Shown here: one piece after another, positions 59,217 to 64,000 of the stretch
Layout: every line of letters begins with the position of its first letter
Numbering within the stretch: the first letter of the stretch is position 1
NCBI RefSeq assembly: GCF_004117935.1
Contig: NZ_SDOY01000112.1
Location: 62,001 to 126,000 of the forward strand
Direction of reading: 5' to 3'
Length of the DNA: 64,000 nt
From: Streptomyces roseicoloratus
Lineage (GTDB): Bacteria; Actinomycetota; Actinomycetes; Streptomycetales; Streptomycetaceae
Translations under genes and position numbers: made by a program
The notes under the pieces: generated by a model
Seen by the model: only the letters and a program-made list of their open reading frames with translations
What the model was told of the DNA's origin: nothing
The model's database searches: none

Positions 59217-60370
59217 AGCGAGACCTCCGGGACCTCGAGCCGGCGGCCCTCCGCCGCCGACCGCAGGCCGAGTTCGGCGAGCTGGACGCCGCGCGCGCCC
59301 GCGAGCAGGTCCCAGTGGTACGGCTCGCCGAGCGCGACGTGGCGCAGGAACAGCTCCCACTGCGCCTTGAAGCCGTTGTCGAACACGGCGTTGTCCGGCA
59401 CCTCCTGCCACTGGTCGCGGAAGGACTCGCCGGCGCTCAGCGGGAGGTCCGGGTTCCACACCGGCTTCGGGGTGGCGGCGCGGTGCTGGATCCGGCAGCC
59501 GCGCAGCCCGGCGACGGCGGAGCCGTGGGTGCCGTCGACCTGGAACTCGACCAGTTCGTCGCGGTGGACGCGGACCGCCCAGGAGGAGTTGATCTGCGCG
59601 ACGGCCCCGCCCTCCAGCCCGAAGATGCCGTAGGCGGCGTCGTCGGCCGTCGCCTCGTACGGCTTGCCCGCCTCGTCCCAGCGGCGCGGGACGTGCGTGG
59701 CGACCTGGGCGGTGACCGAGGTGACCCGGCCGAAGAGCTCGTGGAGCACGTACTCCCAGTGCGGGAACATGTCGACGACGATGCCGCCGCCGTCCTCGGC
59801 GCGGTAGTTCCAGCTGGGGCGCTGGGCGTCCTGCCAGTCGCCCTCGAAGACCCAGTAGCCGAACTCCCCGCGTACGGACAGGATCTCGCCGAAGAAGCCG
59901 CCGTCGACCAGCCGCTTGAGCTTGCGCAGGCCGGGCAGGAACAGTTTGTCCTGGACGACGCCGTGCCGGACGCCCTGTTCCTCGGCCAGGCGGGCGAGTT
60001 CGAGCGCGCCGGCGAGGTCGGCGGCGGTGGGCTTCTCGGTGTAGACGTGCTTGCCCGCCGCGATGGCCTTGGTGAGGGCGTCGGCGCGGGCGGAGGTGAC
60101 CTGGGCGTCGAAGTAGACGTCGACGCTGTCGTCGGCGAGCACGGCGTCGAGGTCGGTGGACCACTCGGTCAGGCCGTGGCGCTCGGCCAGGGCGCGGAGC
60201 GCGTGCTCCCGGCGGCCGACGAGGACCGGCTCGGGCCAGAGGGTCGTGCCGTCGCCGAGGTCGAGGCCGCCCTGCTCGCGCAGGGCGAGGACCGAACGGA
60301 CGAGGTGCTGGCGGTAGCCCATGCGTCCGGTGACGCCGTTCATGGCGATGCGGACGGTTCTGCGTGTCAC
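59213..60370 (-). CDS. Gfo/Idh/MocA-family oxidoreductase
   Basis: This 385-residue NAD(P)-dependent dehydrogenase has an N-terminal Rossmann segment (VRIAMNGVTGRMGYRQ, about 6-21), DAQVTSARADALTKAIAAGKHVYTEKP (in parts) with the conserved EKP at about 116-118, and FGYWVFEGDWQDAQRPSWNY in the substrate domain. It should oxidise a sugar or cyclitol. GTG 60370 follows GGAGAGG. It is the first gene of the operon, divergent from lacI-type 60502 with an operator palindrome between. Confidence 0.88.
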   Translation of the reverse strand: MTRRTVRIAMNGVTGRMGYRQHLVRSVLALREQGGLDLGDGTTLWPEPVLVGRREHALRALAERHGLTEWSTDLDAVLADDSVDVYFDAQVTSARADALTKAIAAGKHVYTEKPTAADLAGALELARLAEEQGVRHGVVQDKLFLPGLRKLKRLVDGGFFGEILSVRGEFGYWVFEGDWQDAQRPSWNYRAEDGGGIVVDMFPHWEYVLHELFGRVTSVTAQVATHVPRRWDEAGKPYEATADDAAYGIFGLEGGAVAQINSSWAVRVHRDELVEFQVDGTHGSAVAGLRGCRIQHRAATPKPVWNPDLPLSAGESFRDQWQEVPDNAVFDNGFKAQWELFLRHVALGEPYHWDLLAGARGVQLAELGLRSAAEGRRLEVPEVSL

Positions 60371-60426
60371 GAAGGTGGTCCTCTCCTGGGCGCACACGTG
60401 CGTCGCGCTCACCGGAAACACGGATG

Positions 60427-60438
60427 GAAAGCGCTTTC
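60427..60438. promoter_or_regulatory. LacI-family operator
   Basis: GAAAGCGCTTTC is a perfect 12-bp palindrome with the central CG typical of LacI/GalR operators. It lies between the divergent oxidoreductase and LacI-type genes, 64 bp before the latter, so both can be repressed. Confidence 0.8.
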
Positions 60439-60501
60439 TATCGGGCAGGACGCTAGCCTGCCGACATCACCGCCGACAAGGCCTCTGGAGGTACGCACGC
60501 G

Positions 60502-61698
60502 ATGACCGTCACCCTGGCGGACGTGGCCGCCCGCGCCCGGGTCTCCCCCGCGACCGTCTCTCGCGTGCTGAACGGCAACTACCCGGTCGCCGCCGCCACC
60601 CGCGAGCGGGTCATGCGCGCGGTGGACGAGCTGGACTACGTCCCCAACGGCCCCGCGAGCTCGCTCGCCGCGGCCACGTCCGACCTGGTCGGCATCCTCG
60701 TCAACGACATCGCGGACCCGTTCTTCGGGATCATGGCGGGGGCGGCGCAGGGGGCGATCGGGGCCGGCGGGGCCGGCGACGCTCTCACGGAGGCGGGGCG
60801 GGCGGCTGCCGGGACGGCGCACGAGAGGCCGACGGGCACGTCGACCGACAAAGCGACCGCCAAAGCGACCGACAAGACAAGCGACAAGACAAGCGAGAAG
60901 GTGAGCGAGAAGGCCGGCGGCGAGAAGCTGGCCGTCGTCTGCAACACCGGCGGCTCGCCCGCCCGCGAACTCACCTACCTCACCCTGCTCCAGCGGCAGC
61001 GCGCCGCCGCCGTGATCCTCACCGGCGGATCCCTGGAGGACCCGGAACACCTCGCCGCGGTGGCGGCCAAGCTGGCCCGGCTCGCGGAGGCCGGCACCCG
61101 CGTGGTGCTGTGCGGGCGGCCGCCGCTCGGAGAGCCCCCGGCCGGCGAGCCGGCGGTCGCCGCGACGCTCGCCTTCGACAACCGGACCGGCGCGCGCCGG
61201 CTCACCGAGCACCTGCTCGCGCTCGGCCACCGGCGGATCGGTTACGTGGCGGGCCCGGAGAACCGCACCACCACCCGGCACCGCCTCGAGGGCCACCGCG
61301 CGGCGCTCGCGGCGGCGGGAGTGGCCGAGGGGCCGACCGTGCACGGTCGCTACGACCGCTCGTCCGGTTACGAGGCGACCGTCGAACTCCTCGGCCGCGA
61401 ACCGGACCTGACCGCGGTCGTGTCCGCCAACGACACGGTCGCGCTCGGCGTGTGCGCGGCCCTGCGCGACCGCGGCCTGAGCATCCCCGGCGACGTCTCG
61501 GTCGCCGGCTTCGACGACCTGCCCTTCGCCGTCGACGCCGTGCCCGCCCTGACGACCGTACGCCTGCCGCTGCACGACGCCGGCGCCCGCGCGGGCCGGC
61601 TCGCGCTCGGCACGGAGGCGCCGCCGCAGGGCGGCGTGGCGACGATCGCGGCGGAACTGGTCGTACGGGGCTCGACGGGGGCCCCACGCGGGGCCTGA
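60502..61698 (+). CDS. LacI-family regulator with a Lys/Thr/Ser-rich insert
   Basis: This 398-residue protein begins TLADVAARARVSPATVSRVLNG, the LacI HTH with hinge helix, and continues with a periplasmic-binding-protein domain to LVVRGSTGAPRGA. After GIMAGAAQGAIG (about residue 84) there is an insert of about 50 residues (to about 135). Its second half is a repeated (S/A)TDK-type sequence with lower GC (60840-60905), absent from normal 330-350-residue LacI proteins. It likely senses a sugar processed by the divergent operon. Confidence 0.9.
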   Translation: MTVTLADVAARARVSPATVSRVLNGNYPVAAATRERVMRAVDELDYVPNGPASSLAAATSDLVGILVNDIADPFFGIMAGAAQGAIGAGGAGDALTEAGRAAAGTAHERPTGTSTDKATAKATDKTSDKTSEKVSEKAGGEKLAVVCNTGGSPARELTYLTLLQRQRAAAVILTGGSLEDPEHLAAVAAKLARLAEAGTRVVLCGRPPLGEPPAGEPAVAATLAFDNRTGARRLTEHLLALGHRRIGYVAGPENRTTTRHRLEGHRAALAAAGVAEGPTVHGRYDRSSGYEATVELLGREPDLTAVVSANDTVALGVCAALRDRGLSIPGDVSVAGFDDLPFAVDAVPALTTVRLPLHDAGARAGRLALGTEAPPQGGVATIAAELVVRGSTGAPRGA

Positions 61699-61803
61699 CG
61701 GGCACCACGGCGACGCCTGACGGGACGACGCCATGCCGTTCGGGCCGCCCCGCCCCCGGGACGCCACCCCGTACGGCCCGCCCCCGGGCCCGCCGGCTCC
61801 GGC

Positions 61804-62376
61804 CTACCGCGGAGACCGGAGCCCCCCGAGCCCCGTCGCGTCCAGCACCGCGGCCACGGTCTCCTCGACCGTCTGCCCGGCGTTGTCGATCCAGACGCCC
61901 TCGCCCGCGAGTTCGGCGCGCATGGCCTCGTCCAGCGGCGCCCAGTCGGTGGTCAGGCGCTTCTCGCGGGCGTTGTTGCGCTCCCATGCCTTCTCCGGGC
62001 CCGGGGCGAGGACGACCAGGTGGAGCGGGCCGTCGCTCAGCCGCGCGCGGTAGTGGTCGAGGTGGGAGCGGCGGACCACCACGTCGTCGACGACCGGCAG
62101 GAAGCCGGCCGCGCGGAAGCTGTCGGCCAGCAGGCAGGCGTTGCGGGCGCGCAGCAGGATCTGCCGGTCGGCTTCCGGGTCGCCGTCGGGCGTGGGCCAG
62201 TGGCCGCCGCGGACGATCAGCTCCTGGAGCGCGTCGACCTCGATGTGGGCGGAGCGCTCGAAACGAGCCGCGAGGGCCGCCGCGACGGTGCTCTTGCCGC
62301 TGCCGGGGATGCCGATGACCAGGACGGTGCCGGGGGCGGGTACGGGGCTGTCGACGGTGACGTTCTCGAAGGTCAT
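61804..62376 (-). CDS. P-loop nucleoside/sugar-kinase-like protein
   Basis: This 190-residue protein has Walker A IGIPGSGKST (about 21-30), DALQELIVRGG, VVDDVVVRRSHLDHYR and a lid-like GPEKAWERNNARE. It belongs to the AAA_33/zeta-like small-kinase group, which includes chloramphenicol phosphotransferase and gluconate-kinase relatives. The substrate is not evident. It overlaps the EamA transporter stop by 4 bp and is the last gene of that operon. Confidence 0.75.
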   Translation of the reverse strand: MTFENVTVDSPVPAPGTVLVIGIPGSGKSTVAAALAARFERSAHIEVDALQELIVRGGHWPTPDGDPEADRQILLRARNACLLADSFRAAGFLPVVDDVVVRRSHLDHYRARLSDGPLHLVVLAPGPEKAWERNNAREKRLTTDWAPLDEAMRAELAGEGVWIDNAGQTVEETVAAVLDATGLGGLRSPR

Positions 62377-63356
62377 GCACGCTCTTCCACGGCGACGCGG
62401 GCGGGGTCGGGGCCTGATCCGGTCCGTACGCCCGGGGTCTCGCCCGGGGCGCGCACGGGGTCGGGGCCCGGTCGCACGCTACTGGCTTCCGCCTCCCTCC
62501 GCCTCCGGATATTCAGCGACGTCAGTGCCACTCCGCCGACCAGCAGTGCCGCCGCGCACCAGCGCAGCGGGCTCACCGGCTCGTCCAGGACGAGCGCGGC
62601 CGAGGTCATGCCGAAGACCGGGACGAGGAGTGAGAACGGGGCCACCGAGGAGGCGGGGTGGCGGCGCAGCAGCCAGCCCCAGGCGCCGAAGCCGAAGACG
62701 GTGGCGATCCACGCGACGAAGACGATGACGCCGACGCCCGCGGGGTCGAGCGCGCGCAGCGCGGCCAGGTCGCGTGCGGGGCCCTCCACGAGCAGGGAGA
62801 GGCCGAGCAGCGGCAGGACGGGCACGGTGCTGACCCACACCATGAAGTTGAGGGGATCGGGCGGGGCGGCCCTGCGGGTGAGGACGTTGGACACGCCCCA
62901 GGCGACGGCGGCCGCGATCACCAGGGCGAAGCCGGTCAGGGAGCTCGACGCGCCCTCGTCGACGGCGGCGACGCCGATGCCGGCGAGGGCCACGGCCATG
63001 CCGAGCACGCGGACGCGGCCCGGCCGCTCGCCGAGCGCGAGGAAGGCGAACAGCGCCGTGAACACGGCCTGGACCTGGAGGATCAGCGAGGACAGACCGG
63101 CCGGCGCGCCCAGGCTCATGCCGGTGAAGAGCAGGCCGAACTTGGCGACGCCCAGGGCCAGTCCGACGCCCAGGATCCACTTCCAGGCGACCTTCGGCCG
63201 GCCGACGAAGAACACGGCGGGCAGGGCGGCGACCAGGAAGCGGAGCGCGGAGAAGAGCAGTGGCGGGAAGTGGTCGAGGCCGATCTCGATGACGACGAAG
63301 TTGACGCCCCAGAGGGCGGCGACCAGGGCGGCGAGGGCTACGTGGGCGGGGCGCAT
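62373..63356 (-). CDS. EamA-family (DMT) transporter
   Basis: This 327-residue protein has ten hydrophobic helices in two EamA repeats (LWGVNFVVIEIGLDHFPPLLFSALRF in parts at about 15-40; VAWGVSNVLTRRA at about 150). It starts at ATG 63356. The last 40 residues are a Pro/Gly/Arg-rich cytoplasmic tail containing GPDPVRAPGETPGVRTGSGPDP-type repeats. Members export amino acids or metabolites. The LysR gene is divergent and is its likely regulator. Confidence 0.88.
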   Translation of the reverse strand: MRPAHVALAALVAALWGVNFVVIEIGLDHFPPLLFSALRFLVAALPAVFFVGRPKVAWKWILGVGLALGVAKFGLLFTGMSLGAPAGLSSLILQVQAVFTALFAFLALGERPGRVRVLGMAVALAGIGVAAVDEGASSSLTGFALVIAAAVAWGVSNVLTRRAAPPDPLNFMVWVSTVPVLPLLGLSLLVEGPARDLAALRALDPAGVGVIVFVAWIATVFGFGAWGWLLRRHPASSVAPFSLLVPVFGMTSAALVLDEPVSPLRWCAAALLVGGVALTSLNIRRRREAEASSVRPGPDPVRAPGETPGVRTGSGPDPARVAVEERA

Positions 63357-63383
63357 GTCCTCGAGGATCACCCCGCCCGACCG

Positions 63384-63431
63384 TGTAGCACCAGCACGGA
63401 TTCCTTCATGGTTGGATGAAGCACTGCTACA
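63384..63431. promoter_or_regulatory. nested palindromes in the EamA/LysR divergent promoter
   Basis: CTTCAT-N6-ATGAAG (63404-63421) lies inside a wider pair TGTAGCA (63384-63390) and TGCTACA (63425-63431). LysR-type regulators bind such interrupted dyads. The EamA start is 28 bp to the left, the LysR start 40 bp to the right. Confidence 0.6.
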
Positions 63432-63470
63432 TTCACCCGTCCCGTCCCCTCGGCCGCCAGGGAGGCCTCG

Positions 63471-64000
63471 GTGCTCGATCTCGGACGCCTGAGGGCGCTG
63501 CACGCCGTCTCCGTGCACGGCACGGTCGGCGCGGCGGCCGCCGCCCTCGGCTACACCCCGTCCGCCGTCTCCCAGCAGATCGCCAAGCTGGAGCGGGAGA
63601 CCCGGACGACGCTGCTGGAGCGCAGCGGCCGGGGCGTCCGCCTCACCGACGAGGCCCGCCGGCTCGCCGCGACCGCCGAGCGGGTGCTCGCGCTCGTCGA
63701 GGAGGCCGAGGTGCGCCTGGAGGAGCGGCGCGGGCAGCCGGAGGGCCGGCTGCGGATCGGCTGCTTCCCGAGTGCGGCGCGCGGGCTGATGCCCCGGGTC
63801 CTCGCCGACCTGGCGCGCCGTCACCCCGCGCTCGACGCCCGCCTGACGGAGGTGGATCCGCACCTGTCGGTGGACCTGGTGGGCCGCGGCGTGCTCGACC
63901 TGGCCGTGGCGCACGACTGGGACATCGCCGCGCTGCCCGTACCGCCGGGCGTGGAGCAGGCGGTGGTGGGCGACGACGGCTGCGACATCCTGGTGCCGCG
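63471..64000 (+). CDS. LysR-family transcriptional regulator, 5' part
   Basis: The reading frame is open to the window edge (about 176 residues). The N-terminal HTH is LRALHAVSVHGTVGAAAAAL then YTPSAVSQQIAKLERE (about 29-44), followed by the start of the substrate-binding domain (GRLRIGCFPSAARGLMPRVL, about 91-110). GGAGG lies 7 nt before GTG 63471. It is divergent from the EamA transporter with palindromes between, and probably controls it. Confidence 0.9.
   Translation, partial: MLDLGRLRALHAVSVHGTVGAAAAALGYTPSAVSQQIAKLERETRTTLLERSGRGVRLTDEARRLAATAERVLALVEEAEVRLEERRGQPEGRLRIGCFPSAARGLMPRVLADLARRHPALDARLTEVDPHLSVDLVGRGVLDLAVAHDWDIAALPVPPGVEQAVVGDDGCDILVP

Noticed and set aside
57250..60395. 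Fusion of the isomerase or DUF993 with long upstream in-frame extensions
   Set aside because: The extensions are antisense-like Arg/Pro-rich sequence inside the neighbouring genes; the GTG starts with 4-bp overlaps are better supported.

Overview
The window is very GC-rich, with strong third-position G/C bias, frequent GTG starts, 4-bp ATGA/GTGA overlaps, a SARP regulator, an ArpA/ScbR-type gamma-butyrolactone receptor and a TTA codon confined to a regulator. Together these point to a Streptomyces chromosome (actinomycete arm or near-arm region, mixing accessory and primary-metabolism genes).

Positions 1-10.2 kb hold the right-hand part of a natural-product cluster. It begins inside a LysZ-like (amino-group-carrier-protein, AmCP) kinase, followed by a LysK-like M20 hydrolase, a PAPS-type sulfotransferase, an MFS exporter, a VOC protein, free-standing NRPS carrier, adenylation and condensation proteins, and a complete sulfate-activation set (cysC, cysD, cysN). 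AmCP chemistry plus sulfotransferase plus PAPS supply plus a minimal NRPS is the combination known for 1-azabicyclo[3.1.0]hexane (aziridine) peptides such as vazabitide, azinomycin and ficellomycin. The single adenylation domain has a valine-like pocket, so a ficellomycin-like valyl dipeptide is the leading inference. The window alone cannot prove it.

Positions 10.3-24.6 kb hold a glycerophosphotransferase-like protein, a degenerate NB-ARC/TPR protein, an MFS transporter, thyA-folA, an ArsR regulator, a beta-lactamase-fold hydrolase, a Sua5/YrdC-like protein, a TetR-controlled flavin-reductase/MFS pair with tandem operators, and a FluC-DUF190-FluC operon. At 25-31 kb lie a domesticated IS701-type transposase lacking its first catalytic Asp, a GAF/PucR-type regulator, and a SARP plus gamma-butyrolactone-receptor pair whose intergenic region carries a 43-bp imperfect palindrome and candidate receptor sites. 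At 31-39.9 kb are a DUF1772 pseudogene with a 62-bp tandem duplication, a VWA lipoprotein, an S15-hydrolase/ABC-ATPase fusion with its permease, an AAC(3)-I-like GNAT, DUF4291, and an inositol-monophosphatase homologue with altered metal ligands.

Positions 39.9-46.4 kb encode myo-inositol catabolism (iolA/mmsA, iolD, iolB, iolC and a divergent TIM-barrel protein). Then come a BldC-like small HTH protein, an MMPL transporter with its TetR regulator, and a copper operon (CsoR-type operator, copZ, terminator, copA). Citrate synthase and recD2 follow. Positions 57-61.7 kb hold a VapC remnant and a LacI-controlled sugar-type operon (oxidoreductase, DUF993 aldolase-like protein, TIM-barrel isomerase). 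A P-loop kinase, an EamA transporter and the start of a divergent LysR gene close the window. No rRNA, tRNA or CRISPR array was recognised.
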